Positions 20,833 to 30,101 are shown, counted from the first letter of the stretch. The stretch is DNA of 64,000 nt from Mycolicibacter sp. MU0083 (GCF_963378075.1 NZ_OY726394.1:3286001-3350000), one strand, 5' to 3'. Made by a program: numbers and translations. The notes: generated by a model not told the origin, from the letters alone.

Positions 20833-21941
20833 CGTCTGCCTCCGATCGACTCCACGAGGAATCGTTCCGTCTGCATCTGCACCTGCCTCGAGAAGATGTG
20901 TCCCACATGGCCGCCGTCGTGCCAGTAGAGTCGGCCGCCCCAGCGCTGCTGCAGTGCCTCCGCGGTCTGCGGATAGGCCATCCGGTCGTGACGTGCCGCC
21001 ACGATCAGCCGGCGTTCGGGCGGCGGCGCCGGCACGGCGGCCAGCAGGTCGACCACCGACATCAGCGCCGCGGCGGTGGGCGATCGCAGGGCTTCGCCGA
21101 CGGTCTCACCCGCGGCGCCCCAGCGCCACAGGTGGTCCCCCACCATCGAGTTGAGCCCGGCGATCGGGGTATAGACCGCCACCGCATCGACGCTGCGCTC
21201 CAGGTGCGACACCAGGGCGGCCACCGGACTGCCCAGTGAGATGCCCGCCACCGCAAGTGAAGTGGCCTGCGGAGTCAACCACCGGACCACCGCCCGCACT
21301 TCGGAGACGGCCCGCATCATGCCGGCGACGTTGGCGAGCGGGTCGTGGCCCGGGTAGGCCGGCCAGGCATGGCGACGGACCCCGTGGCCGGGCTGGATCG
21401 GCAGCGCCACGTTGAAGCCCAGCCGGTGCAGTCGCTGCACCCGCGCCACCAGCAGATCCGATCCGCCGCCCTGCCCGGCCCCGTGCACCCACACCAGCCA
21501 GGGCCGCGGGATGTCGTCGTGGTGGCGATACAGGTGAACGGCTGCCTGCGCCGGCCCGCCGAGCCGTTCGGCCTGCAACGACGGCGGCAACTTCGGGTCG
21601 TGTTCGAAGGTCACTCGTTGGTAGCGCAGCCGGCCGAACCGATGCCATCGGATCGACTTCTCCTGCAACGGATCCGGCTCACCGTGCGCGCCGTCGATAC
21701 CCAGTGCGGCCAGTTCCTCGGCGGCCGCCGCACAGTCGCTGAGCGGCCGGGCCAGGACGGGCACCGGAGCCAGCAGTGTCATGGCGGTCAGCGTGAATTC
21801 GTCGGCGACGACCTCGCCGAGTTGCCGTACCCCGCGTGGCGACATCGCCGACCATTCCGCAGCCGACCGCAGCGCCTCCAGCGATCGGGGCAGTATCCCG
21901 CCCAGCCCGCGGATGATCTGGCGCCCTCGTTGCGTCGTCAT
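20829..21941 (-). CDS. Alpha/beta-hydrolase
   Basis: The 370-residue product has a C-terminal alpha/beta-hydrolase domain with VHGAGQGGG (oxyanion region near 150), a GISLGS nucleophile elbow and a late RHDRM...GGHVGH that supplies the acid and the His. The N-terminal 100 residues are helical and not recognised. It starts 6 bases after the flavin monooxygenase; in Baeyer-Villiger pathways a hydrolase beside the monooxygenase usually opens the ester or lactone formed, which is a reasonable inference here. Confidence 0.8.
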   Translation of the reverse strand: MTTQRGRQIIRGLGGILPRSLEALRSAAEWSAMSPRGVRQLGEVVADEFTLTAMTLLAPVPVLARPLSDCAAAAEELAALGIDGAHGEPDPLQEKSIRWHRFGRLRYQRVTFEHDPKLPPSLQAERLGGPAQAAVHLYRHHDDIPRPWLVWVHGAGQGGGSDLLVARVQRLHRLGFNVALPIQPGHGVRRHAWPAYPGHDPLANVAGMMRAVSEVRAVVRWLTPQATSLAVAGISLGSPVAALVSHLERSVDAVAVYTPIAGLNSMVGDHLWRWGAAGETVGEALRSPTAAALMSVVDLLAAVPAPPPERRLIVAARHDRMAYPQTAEALQQRWGGRLYWHDGGHVGHIFSRQVQMQTERFLVESIGGRR

Positions 21942-21947
21942 GCGCGA

Positions 21948-23561
21948 CTACCCGAGCCGGAATCCGGTGTAGCCGGCCGCGGCGATCTCATCGCAGCGGC
22001 GTCGGTATTCGGGGATGCCACCGGTGTAGCCCATGTACATCCGCTTCTTGCCGGGCACGTTCCCGCCGTTGTACCAGGAATTGCAGGTCGGGTGCAGCAG
22101 CACGGTCGGCGCCACCAGCGCGGTGGTGTGCTCGATCCAGTCGGCTTGCGCGGTGGGCAGCGCCTCGATGGTCCGCACTCCCCGCTTCCGCAGGTCGGCG
22201 ATGCAGTCGCCGATCCACTCCACGTGTTGTTCGAGGGCGGCGACGAAATTGGTGGCCGCACTGGGGCTGCCGGGCCCCTGAACGGTGAACAGGTTGGGGA
22301 ACCCGGCCACCTGCAGGCCCAGGTAGGACACCGGTCCCTGGTCGGCCCAGGTCTGCCGCAGCGACACCCCGTCCCGGCCGCGGACGTCGATCCGCGACAG
22401 CGCCCCGGTCATGGCGTCGAATCCGGTGGCGTAGACGATCACGTCGAGGTCGTAGGTGCGGCCGGAGGTTTCGATCCCGGTCGGTGTCACCGCCCGGATC
22501 GGCTCCCGGCGAAGGTCGACCAGGGTGACGTTGTCGCGGTTGAACGTTTCGTAGTAGCCCTGGTCGATGATCGGCCGCTTGCACGCGAAGGGATGGGTGG
22601 GCACCAATGCGGCCGCCGTCTCCGGGTCGCGCACGATCGCGGCGATGGCTTCGCCGTAAAGCCGGGTGGCCATCTGGTTGGCCTCGATGTCGAAGAACAG
22701 GTCGCCCCAATTGAGTGCCCCGAGCACGCCGTGTTCGGCGATGGCGCGCAGTTGGTCTTCGCGGGTCGCCGACTTTATCGGCGGGCTGCCGAGCATGTCG
22801 ATGAGCACCGAGAACGCCGAGAGCCGTGCGGCACCCACCGGGTGCTCGCGTTGCGCGGCGCGGATGGCGGCGTAGTCGGCCTTGAGTTCGTCGAGTTCGC
22901 CGGGCGCGAACGGGCGCACCTGCCACGGCAGGGTGTAGGCCGCCGAACGCTGAAAGACATACAGCTGTGCGGCTTCTCGGGCGACGACGGGGATCAGTTG
23001 GACACCGGTGGATCCGGTGCCGATCACCCCGACCCGTAGGCCGGTCAGATCGTGGCCCTCTTCGGGCCACCGGCTGGTGTACAGCGAGACACCGGCGAAG
23101 TCGTCGATACCGGCGATGTCGGGTTGCAGCGGCACCGACAGGATGCCGGAGGCGGCGACCACGTAGGACGCGACATAGCGCTCCCCCGCCGCGGTCTGCA
23201 CCGACCAGGTGGCGGCCTGCTCGTCGAAGGTCATCGCGGTGACCTCGGTGTCGAAGACGATGCCGCGACGCAGGTCGAGCCGCTCGGCCACGAATCGCAG
23301 GTAGGCCAGGATCTCGGGCTGGGCCGGCATCGTCTCGGTCCAGCACCACTCCTGCTGGATCTCCTCGGAGAAGCTGTAGGAGTATTCGATGCTTTCGATG
23401 TCGCAGCGTGCGCCCGGATACCGGTTAGCCAGCCAGGTTCCGCCGACGTCGCCGGCGGCCTCCACCACGCGAACGGAAAGACCGCGCTCACGCAGGTAGT
23501 GCAATGCGTACAGGCCCGAGAACCCGGCGCCGACGATCACCGCGTCGAGGGTCTCGGTCAT
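21948..23561 (-). CDS. Flavin-containing monooxygenase, Baeyer-Villiger type
   Basis: The 537-residue product has the FAD site GAGFSG (residues 11-16), GTWLANRYPGARCD near 41, an NADPH Rossmann motif GTGSTG (181-186) and the late YATGFD. The Baeyer-Villiger fingerprint FxGxxxHxxxWP appears as FAGVSLYTSRWP (155-166): the central His is Tyr161. Such enzymes insert oxygen next to a ketone to give an ester or lactone. The ATG at 23561 has GGAAGG upstream and is preferred to 23579. It heads the five-gene minus operon and shares its promoter region and operator with the Rieske gene. Confidence 0.87.
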   Translation of the reverse strand: MTETLDAVIVGAGFSGLYALHYLRERGLSVRVVEAAGDVGGTWLANRYPGARCDIESIEYSYSFSEEIQQEWCWTETMPAQPEILAYLRFVAERLDLRRGIVFDTEVTAMTFDEQAATWSVQTAAGERYVASYVVAASGILSVPLQPDIAGIDDFAGVSLYTSRWPEEGHDLTGLRVGVIGTGSTGVQLIPVVAREAAQLYVFQRSAAYTLPWQVRPFAPGELDELKADYAAIRAAQREHPVGAARLSAFSVLIDMLGSPPIKSATREDQLRAIAEHGVLGALNWGDLFFDIEANQMATRLYGEAIAAIVRDPETAAALVPTHPFACKRPIIDQGYYETFNRDNVTLVDLRREPIRAVTPTGIETSGRTYDLDVIVYATGFDAMTGALSRIDVRGRDGVSLRQTWADQGPVSYLGLQVAGFPNLFTVQGPGSPSAATNFVAALEQHVEWIGDCIADLRKRGVRTIEALPTAQADWIEHTTALVAPTVLLHPTCNSWYNGGNVPGKKRMYMGYTGGIPEYRRRCDEIAAAGYTGFRLG

Positions 23562-23606
23562 CGTGCGGCCACCTTCCAAACCTGACGGGTATTCGTATCG
23601 ATGGGG

Positions 23607-23627
23607 TTACGGTACGCTATTCAGTAA
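23607..23627. promoter_or_regulatory. Island operator site A
   Basis: TTACGGTAC-GCT-ATTCAGTAA, matching the perfect site C (31409-31429) at 7 of 9 bases in each half. It lies between the divergent monooxygenase (minus) and Rieske (plus) genes. Confidence 0.6.
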
Positions 23628-23648
23628 CGCACCGTGGGAGGAAACGCG

Positions 23649-24659
23649 ATGAAAGTTCCGTTCACCTGGAAGGTCACCGGCTGGTTCATGATCGGCTGGT
23701 CACCGGAGTTCGCCGCGGGCCGGACACACGCCCTGCACTACTTCGGCGAAGACCTGGTCGCCTACCGGGACGGCTCCGGCGAGCTCCACGTGATGGAGGC
23801 GCACTGCAAGCACATGGGTGCCCACCTGGGCCACGGCGGCACGGTCGTCGAGGACCGCGTCGAGTGCCCGTTCCACGGCTGGCAGTGGGGCCCCGACGGC
23901 TGCAACAAGTTCATCCCCTACCAGCCGGACCGGCCGAACAAGGCCCTGAAGCTGCGGGTGTACCCGGTGCGCGAACAGCACGGCTGCGTGTTCATCTGGC
24001 ATCACCCCGACGGAGCGGAACCGACCTGGGAGATGCCCGACATCTTCGGCAAGTTCCCCCAGTTCACCACCGGGCCGCAGGACTACTACCGGGCCTATCC
24101 GGAATTCTCCCGACGGCTGCAGGACGAACCCGTGCACCCGCAGATCGTCGCCGAGAACGCCGCGGACAGTGCACATTTCCAGTACGTGCACCGCGCGACG
24201 GTGACGCCGCAGTTGCTCGAATGGGAGATGGCCGACACCGAATGGCACTTCGTCGCCGGCTTTCCCGACGCGCGCGCCGACGACCCCCATCAGATGGCGC
24301 TGCGGTTCCACTCCCACCTGTTCGGGCTGGGCGGGGCGATCAGCATCTTCGAGGGCGTGCAGCAGCACCGGCTGATCTTCACCTGCACCCCGGTCGATGA
24401 CGGCCGCTCGGATCTGTTCTATTCGATCTGGTGGCCGCGACTGCCCGGCGACGAGTCCGAGGCCCCGCCGGAAGACATCCGGAACCGGGTGGAGCAGCAG
24501 TTCCTGTCCACCGTCGAAGACGATCTGGGCATCTGGCGTTATCAGCGCTATATCGAGAGGCCGGCGCTGTCGAAGGTCGACGCGAAACCGTTTATGACAC
24601 TGCGGAAATGGGCGACCCAGTTCTACGATGTGGCGCCGGCCGACACCGCGCTGTCATGA
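23649..24659 (+). CDS. Rieske non-heme iron oxygenase, KshA-like
   Basis: The 336-residue product is the oxygenase component of a ring-hydroxylating system. The Rieske [2Fe-2S] ligands are C53-x-H55 and C73-x2-H76 (CKHMG, CPFHGWQW). The mononuclear iron site is N170-xx-D173-xx-H176-xxxx-H181. The overall plan and length resemble 3-ketosteroid 9-alpha-hydroxylase KshA. The reductase partner is not in the window. The ATG at 23649 has GGGAGG upstream and is preferred to 23634. It is the first gene of a three-gene operon with the isochorismatase-like gene and a FadD. Confidence 0.9.
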   Translation: MKVPFTWKVTGWFMIGWSPEFAAGRTHALHYFGEDLVAYRDGSGELHVMEAHCKHMGAHLGHGGTVVEDRVECPFHGWQWGPDGCNKFIPYQPDRPNKALKLRVYPVREQHGCVFIWHHPDGAEPTWEMPDIFGKFPQFTTGPQDYYRAYPEFSRRLQDEPVHPQIVAENAADSAHFQYVHRATVTPQLLEWEMADTEWHFVAGFPDARADDPHQMALRFHSHLFGLGGAISIFEGVQQHRLIFTCTPVDDGRSDLFYSIWWPRLPGDESEAPPEDIRNRVEQQFLSTVEDDLGIWRYQRYIERPALSKVDAKPFMTLRKWATQFYDVAPADTALS

Positions 24660-25273
24660 GGGTGCCGCTCGCCGAGTTGGTCGCTGCACAGCACACCGCG
24701 ATCATCACCCAGGAACTGCAGGGCGCGGTGGTCGGCCCGACCGCCGGCCTGGCGGTGCTGGCCGACGAAGCGCGCCGAGAGGCGCTGCCGAATATCGGCC
24801 GACTGTTGCCGGCGGCCCGGGCGGCGGGTGTGCACGTGGTGCACTGCCTGGTGCAGCGGCGCCCGGACGGGTTGGGGTCCAACCACAACGCCCGACTGTT
24901 CGCCGCCGGTGCCGGCGCGGTCAGCATCGCGCCGGGCAGTCCCGGCGCCACCCTGCTGCCGGAGTTCGGGCCGGAACCGTCCGACCTGGTCTTGAGCCGC
25001 TATCACGGGCTCGGCCCAATGGGCGGCACCGACCTGGATGCGATCCTGCGCAACCTGGGAGTGTCGACCATTGTCGCGGTGGGGGTCTCGCTGAACGTGG
25101 CGATCCCGAACCTGGTCATGGATGCGGTCAACGCCGCATACCGGGTGGTGATACCCCGTGACGCGGTGGCCGGCGTGCCCGCCGAGTACGGTGCTGCCAT
25201 CATCGACAACACGCTGTCGCTGCTGGCGACGATCACCACCACCGAGGAGTTGATGCACACGTGGCGCCCCTGA
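24656..25273 (+). CDS. Isochorismatase-fold protein lacking the catalytic Cys
   Basis: The 205-residue product has the cysteine-hydrolase (isochorismatase) fold: TAIITQELQG at the start and TDLDAILRNLGVSTIVAVGVSLNVAI. In active members the triad is Asp-Lys-Cys; here the matching positions appear to be Glu20, Arg115 and Ala149, so a normal nucleophile is absent. It may be a binding protein or use other chemistry. The ATG at 24656 overlaps the Rieske stop (ATGA), and the end overlaps the FadD start by 13 bases. Confidence 0.75.
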   Translation: MRVPLAELVAAQHTAIITQELQGAVVGPTAGLAVLADEARREALPNIGRLLPAARAAGVHVVHCLVQRRPDGLGSNHNARLFAAGAGAVSIAPGSPGATLLPEFGPEPSDLVLSRYHGLGPMGGTDLDAILRNLGVSTIVAVGVSLNVAIPNLVMDAVNAAYRVVIPRDAVAGVPAEYGAAIIDNTLSLLATITTTEELMHTWRP

Positions 25274-26910
25274 CCCAGTTCACCGTGCCCGAGGTCACCG
25301 CAGCGGTGGCAGCGGCGATTCCCGACCGCGACCTGATCATCCAGGGCGACCGCCGCCTCAGTTACGCCCAGGTCGTGGAGCGGTCGAATCGGCTGGCGTC
25401 GTACCTGCACTCGCGGGGCTTGGGCTGTCACACCCCGCGGTCGGATTTGGCGCAGCACGAGACGGGCCAGGATCTGCTGGGCATCTACGCCTACAACGGC
25501 AACGAGTTCATTGAGACCCTGCTGGGCAGTTTCGCCGCCCGGGTGGCGCCGTTCAACGTCAACTACCGCTATGTGCGCAACGAATTGGCTTACCTGCTGG
25601 CCGATTCCGGCGCCACCGCGCTGGTGTATCACGCCGCGTTCGCCCCGACTCTGGCCGAGGTGCTGCCCGAGCTGCCGCAGCTGAAGGTGCTCATCCAGAT
25701 CGCCGACGACTCCGGTAACGCGCTGCTGGACGGGGCGGTCGACTACGAGGAAGCGCTCGCGGAAAGCTCCCCGCAGCCGCCGCCGGTGCAGCCGGACCCC
25801 GACGACCTGTATGTGCTCTACACCGGAGGCACCACCGGGATGCCCAAGGGCGTGCTGTGGCGTCAGCACGACATCTTCATGGGGTCGTTCGGCGGCCGCA
25901 ACCTGATGACCGCGCAGGAGGTCAGCTGCATCGACGACATCGTCGGGCCGGCCACCGAGAATCCGGGAGTCAAGCTGATGATCCTGCCGCCGCTGATCCA
26001 CGGCGCCGCGCAGTGGGCGGTGATGACCGCGCTCAACACCGGCCAGACTCTGGTCTTCCCTTCGGTGGTCGACCATTTCGACGCCGACGACGTGGTGCGC
26101 GCGATCGAGCGCGAGAAGGTGCTGTCGGTGACCGTGGTCGGTGACGCGATGGCCCGGCCGCTGCTGGACGCGATCCGCAAGGGCGACGCCGACGTGTCGT
26201 CGCTGATGGTGGTGGCCAACGGCGGCGCCCTGCTGACGCCGTACGTCAAGCAGCAGATCGTGGAGACCCTGCCCGGGGCCATGGTGATCGACGGGGTCGG
26301 TTCCTCGGAGACCGGCGCGCAGATGCGGCACATGTCGACCTCCGGGGCGGTCTCGACGGGCACCTTCGCCGGCGGCCCGGACACCTGTGTGGTGGCCGAA
26401 GACCTCGGCTGCGTCCTCGAGCCCGGGCACGACGGATTGGGTTGGCTCGGCCAGCGCGGTTATGTCCCCCTGGGTTACAAGGGCGATGCCGCCAAGACCG
26501 CGGCGACGTTCCCGGTGATCGACGGCGTGCGGTGCGCGGTGCCCGGCGACCGGGCCCGGCACCTGGACGACGGGTCGATCGAGTTGCTCGGCCGGGATTC
26601 GGTGACGATCAACTCCGGCGGGGAGAAGATCTTCGCCGAAGAGGTCGAGTCCGCTCTCGCCTCACATCCGGCGGTGGTCGACGTGGTGGTCGCCGGTCGG
26701 CCCAGTGAACGCTGGGGCCAGGAGGTGGTCGCGGTGGTGGCGCTGAGCGACGGCGCCACTGCCACCGCCGCCGAACTGATCGAGCACGCGAGCGGGTCGC
26801 TGGCCCGCTACAAGCTGCCGAAGGCGGTGGTGTTCCGCCCCGTGATCGTGCGCAGCCCGGCCGGCAAGGCCGACTACCGGTGGGCTCGCGAGCAGGCCGA
26901 GCAGGGTTAG
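25261..26910 (+). CDS. Acyl-CoA synthetase, FadD19-like
   Basis: The 549-residue product is an ANL-family AMP-forming ligase. The P-loop YTGGTTGMPKGVLW is near residue 200, GSSETG near 345, and the C-terminal SPAGKADYRWAREQ includes the catalytic Lys. Length and motifs such as FNVNYRYV and LPPLIHGAAQW are close to FadD19, which activates sterol side-chain acids. The start is the GTG at 25261 inside the end of the preceding gene. It converges on the aldehyde dehydrogenase with a 4-base overlap. Confidence 0.9.
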   Translation: MAPLTQFTVPEVTAAVAAAIPDRDLIIQGDRRLSYAQVVERSNRLASYLHSRGLGCHTPRSDLAQHETGQDLLGIYAYNGNEFIETLLGSFAARVAPFNVNYRYVRNELAYLLADSGATALVYHAAFAPTLAEVLPELPQLKVLIQIADDSGNALLDGAVDYEEALAESSPQPPPVQPDPDDLYVLYTGGTTGMPKGVLWRQHDIFMGSFGGRNLMTAQEVSCIDDIVGPATENPGVKLMILPPLIHGAAQWAVMTALNTGQTLVFPSVVDHFDADDVVRAIEREKVLSVTVVGDAMARPLLDAIRKGDADVSSLMVVANGGALLTPYVKQQIVETLPGAMVIDGVGSSETGAQMRHMSTSGAVSTGTFAGGPDTCVVAEDLGCVLEPGHDGLGWLGQRGYVPLGYKGDAAKTAATFPVIDGVRCAVPGDRARHLDDGSIELLGRDSVTINSGGEKIFAEEVESALASHPAVVDVVVAGRPSERWGQEVVAVVALSDGATATAAELIEHASGSLARYKLPKAVVFRPVIVRSPAGKADYRWAREQAEQG

Positions 26911-28355
26911 CCCCGCTTCAGCCGCCGCTGCGCCTTGTTGCGCGCTCGGCGCAGCATGGTGTCGGCGTAGCGCTGCATCCCGGGTTTGAACGGCGGTGCG
27001 GCACTGCCGGTCAGGCTGAACGGCAGATCGGTACCGACCACGGTCCGGTAGTGGCTGAACGCGTCGAAGCCGGCTTTGCCGTGGTAGGCGCCCATCCCGC
27101 TGCGGCCCACCCCGCCGAACGGCGCGCCGGAGGGCACCATCTGCGCGGCGAAGTCGTTACGGGCCACACCGCCGCTCCTGGTGCGCCGCACGAACTCTCG
27201 GAAGTCCTTGCCGCCCGGGCCGAACCAGTAGGCGACCAGCGGGGCGGGCCGCGCATTGATGGTCTCGATGGCGTCGTCGAGACCGCGGTAGCCCTGCACC
27301 ATCAGCACCGGACCGAAGATCTCCTCGTCGGCGATGGCCATGCTCGCATCGACGTCACGCACGATAGTGGGTGCGATCTTGCGAGATGCCCGGTCCGGCA
27401 ACGCTTCGCCGGCGGGCGCGACGGCCTCGACGGTGGCGCCGCGGGATCGCGCATCGTCGATCAGGCCCAGCACCCGATCGAAGTTGGCCTCGTTCACCGA
27501 TGAGCAGTAGTCGCCGTTGTTCACGATCGTCGGGAACATCTCCCGCAGCGTCGCCCGGGCCACGTCGACGAAGGCGTCGACCTCGCGTTCGGGGACCAGC
27601 ACGTAGTCCGGGCAGACGCAGACCTGGCCGCCGTTGACCATCCGGGCCGAGGCAATGCGCCGGGCCGAGCGCGTGATATCTGCGTCGGGTGCCACCACCA
27701 CCGGGTTCTTGCCGCCCAGTTCCAGGGTCACCGGGACCAGGTTGTCGGCGGCGGCGCGTTGCACCAACTTCCCCACCGCGGGTGACCCGGTGAAGAAGAT
27801 GTGGTCGAACGGCAAGCGGGAAAAGGCGGCCGCCACGTCCGCGCCGCCGGTGACGACGGCCAGTTCATCTTCGGCGAAGTACTTCGGGGCCAGTTGTTGC
27901 ATCAGTTCGCCGGTGCGCGCGGTGATCTCGGACATCTTGATCATCACCCGGTTGCCGGCGGCGAAGGCCGCCGCGGCGGGCACCACGACCAGTTGCAGCG
28001 GGAAGTTCCACGGTCCGATGATGCCCACCACACCGAGCGGGCTGGGCTGCACTTCGGCGCGCAGCCCGACCAGCCGGGCCGCGCGCAGCAGCTTGCCGGA
28101 ACGCATCCATTTCTTGAGGTTCGATCGGGTGTGCTCGATCACCGGGATCATGCCGACCATCTCGGTGGCCAGCGACGCCGCCCGGGACCGGGTGCCGAAA
28201 TCCTGCTCCATCGCCTCGGTGAAGGCGTCGATGTTGTCGAGCACCATCGCCACCAGTCGGTCGATGCGATGGCGCCGGACGGCGACGCCCGGCGGCCCGT
28301 CGGCGACGAACGCCTTGCGTTGCCGCTCCAGCAGATTCGCCAGATCGGTGGTCAC
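26907..28355 (-). CDS. Aldehyde dehydrogenase (class 3 / coniferyl-aldehyde type)
   Basis: The 482-residue product is an NAD(P)-dependent aldehyde dehydrogenase. It has GPWNFPLQL near 113, FTGSPAVG near 195, ELGGKNPV with the base Glu, and GGQVCVCPDY with the catalytic Cys. The C-terminal half has EEIFGPVL. It is coupled (ATGA) to the upstream dehydrogenase of the hydroxyisobutyrate family, so the pair may oxidise an alcohol to an acid. Confidence 0.88.
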   Translation of the reverse strand: MTTDLANLLERQRKAFVADGPPGVAVRRHRIDRLVAMVLDNIDAFTEAMEQDFGTRSRAASLATEMVGMIPVIEHTRSNLKKWMRSGKLLRAARLVGLRAEVQPSPLGVVGIIGPWNFPLQLVVVPAAAAFAAGNRVMIKMSEITARTGELMQQLAPKYFAEDELAVVTGGADVAAAFSRLPFDHIFFTGSPAVGKLVQRAAADNLVPVTLELGGKNPVVVAPDADITRSARRIASARMVNGGQVCVCPDYVLVPEREVDAFVDVARATLREMFPTIVNNGDYCSSVNEANFDRVLGLIDDARSRGATVEAVAPAGEALPDRASRKIAPTIVRDVDASMAIADEEIFGPVLMVQGYRGLDDAIETINARPAPLVAYWFGPGGKDFREFVRRTRSGGVARNDFAAQMVPSGAPFGGVGRSGMGAYHGKAGFDAFSHYRTVVGTDLPFSLTGSAAPPFKPGMQRYADTMLRRARNKAQRRLKRG

Positions 28356-29170
28356 GATAGGTCCAGCGGCCCGTTTTCGGCCACGGTCCGCAGCTGCCCC
28401 AGATCCACGCCGCGGTCGGCGGCGGCCTCGATACAGGCCGCGACGTCCTTGCGCATGAAGGGCGCCACCACTTTCCCGAAGCTCGCCACCCCGCCGGCGG
28501 ACTGCACGTAGCCGGCTGCCTTACTACCGCCACTGCACTGTCCCAGCGCCTCGAACAGACTGGCTTCGGGGACGTCGAGGTTCTTGGCCAGTTCGACCGC
28601 GGCGGCCACCAGTTGGGCGTTGGCGGCGAACAGCACGTTGTTGATCAGTTTGAGGTTGAGTGCGGTGCCCAACTCCCCGGTGGTGATGATCGGGTCGGCG
28701 TAGGCCCCCAGTACGGCTTTCGCGCGGGCCACCGCGTCGTCGGGCCCGCCGAGTAGCACCGTCAGCTTCCCGGCGGCGATGTCGTGGGCGCCGCCGCTGA
28801 CCGGCGCGTCGACCAGCAGCGGGCCGTCCGGGTATTCCGCCAGCAGGGTGGTCAGCGTGCTCACCGTCCCGGTGGTGTGCGAGACCACGACGGTGCCGGG
28901 CCTGACGTTGGCCAGCAGTCCGTCGGCGCCCCGGGCGATTTCGAGCAGTTGGGCGTCGGAGAACAGGCAGCTGATCACCACGCCGGCATCGCGGGCAACC
29001 GCCGCGACCGAATCCACCGGGACCGCGCCCGCGGCGGCGAGCCGCTCGCGTACCTCGGGCCGCCGGGCGTAGACCTGCACCCGGTACCCGGCGTCGGCCA
29101 GGCGCAGAACCATCGGCTCGCCCATCTGGCCGGCTCCGACGAACCCGACGACCGGGCTTGTTGTGGTCAT
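28352..29170 (-). CDS. NAD(P)-dependent beta-hydroxyacid dehydrogenase family
   Basis: The 272-residue product belongs to the 3-hydroxyisobutyrate/6-phosphogluconate dehydrogenase family. It has GFVGAGQMGEP (residues 8-18), DAPVSGGAHDIAAGKLTVLLGG, and the catalytic Lys in NLKLINNV. The ATG at 29170 has GAGGAG upstream. It heads a two-gene minus operon and diverges from the short-chain dehydrogenase at 29298 across operator site B. Confidence 0.87.
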   Translation of the reverse strand: MTTTSPVVGFVGAGQMGEPMVLRLADAGYRVQVYARRPEVRERLAAAGAVPVDSVAAVARDAGVVISCLFSDAQLLEIARGADGLLANVRPGTVVVSHTTGTVSTLTTLLAEYPDGPLLVDAPVSGGAHDIAAGKLTVLLGGPDDAVARAKAVLGAYADPIITTGELGTALNLKLINNVLFAANAQLVAAAVELAKNLDVPEASLFEALGQCSGGSKAAGYVQSAGGVASFGKVVAPFMRKDVAACIEAAADRGVDLGQLRTVAENGPLDLS

Positions 29171-29243
29171 TCTCGGCTCCTCATGGCAGCTTTCAGCTTT
29201 CCCGTAGCGCCAACCGTAGCATTGTCCGTAGCCGCCGAATTCG

Positions 29244-29264
29244 TTACAGTCACGCTTACTGTCG
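29244..29264. promoter_or_regulatory. Island operator site B
   Basis: TTACAGTCA-CGC-TTACTGTCG, centred on an ACAGT-N7-ACTGT inverted repeat. It matches the consensus halves at 7 and 6 of 9. It lies in the 127-base gap between divergent genes. Confidence 0.5.
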
Positions 29265-29297
29265 CCTATTCGGGTACGCCGGAAGACTGGTTGAGCA

Positions 29298-30083
29298 ATG
29301 AACAACTCGCCGCGCAGAGTCGTGGTCGTGGGCGCCGGATCGGGAATCGGCGCGGCAGCCGCCGCACATTTCCACCGGGCCGGTGATTTCGTGTTGGCCG
29401 TCGACGTAGGCCCGCACGAGACACCGGCGTCCCAGCACGCCTGCTGCGATCTGCGCGATGCCACGGCGATCACCGCGTTCGCCGCCGGCCTCGAGTCCGA
29501 TTGGGATGTGCTGGCTCACGTCGCCGGCGTGCCCGGGACCGCACCGGCGGCCGATGTGCTCACGATCAATTACCTGGGGATGCGCCTGATGACCGAGGCG
29601 ATGTTGCCCCGACTGCGGCGCAGCGGGGCGGTGGTCGCCGTGGCGTCGACGGCCGCGCTCGGTTGGGAGCAGCGCGTCGAGACGCTCAACGGCCTGCTGG
29701 AGGCGACCGATGCCGAGTCGGTGCTGGACTGGCAGGCCGGCCAGGATCCGGCGTTCCCGGTCTACACCACCTCCAAGCAGGCGATGATCCTCTACGCCAA
29801 GCGGCGCGCGGCGACCGCGCAGAACGAGTTCGGCGTGCGGATCAACACGGTGAGTCCGGGGCCGGTGGAGACACCGATCCTGCCCGACTTCGAGACTTCG
29901 ATGGGCAAGGAGATGCTCGACACCGTGCGCGCCACCGTCGGCCGGCACGCGCGCGTCGACGACATCGTGCCGGTGATCGACTTCCTGGCCTCGCCGGCCG
30001 CCGGATGGATCACCGGCCAGGACGTTCAAGTCGACGGCGGATTCATCACCTCGATCACCACCGGCACCCCCATCACCGCGTAG
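29298..30083 (+). CDS. Short-chain dehydrogenase, 3-alpha-HSD/carbonyl reductase-like
   Basis: The 261-residue product is a classical SDR with GAGSGIG (residues 12-18) and a YTTSK catalytic pair near 158. Between the catalytic Ser region and the Tyr is an insertion of about 34 residues, as in the 3-alpha-hydroxysteroid dehydrogenase/carbonyl reductase of Comamonas. A steroid-like alcohol or ketone substrate is therefore a fair guess. It is followed 18 bases later by a P450 gene. Confidence 0.82.
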   Translation: MNNSPRRVVVVGAGSGIGAAAAAHFHRAGDFVLAVDVGPHETPASQHACCDLRDATAITAFAAGLESDWDVLAHVAGVPGTAPAADVLTINYLGMRLMTEAMLPRLRRSGAVVAVASTAALGWEQRVETLNGLLEATDAESVLDWQAGQDPAFPVYTTSKQAMILYAKRRAATAQNEFGVRINTVSPGPVETPILPDFETSMGKEMLDTVRATVGRHARVDDIVPVIDFLASPAAGWITGQDVQVDGGFITSITTGTPITA

Positions 30084-30101
30084 GGCCACGAGAGGAAAAC
30101 C

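Noticed and set aside
25003..26562. 519-aa minus ORF opposite the FadD19-like gene
   Set aside because: Antisense shadow; no motifs, while the plus frame has full ANL ligase motifs.
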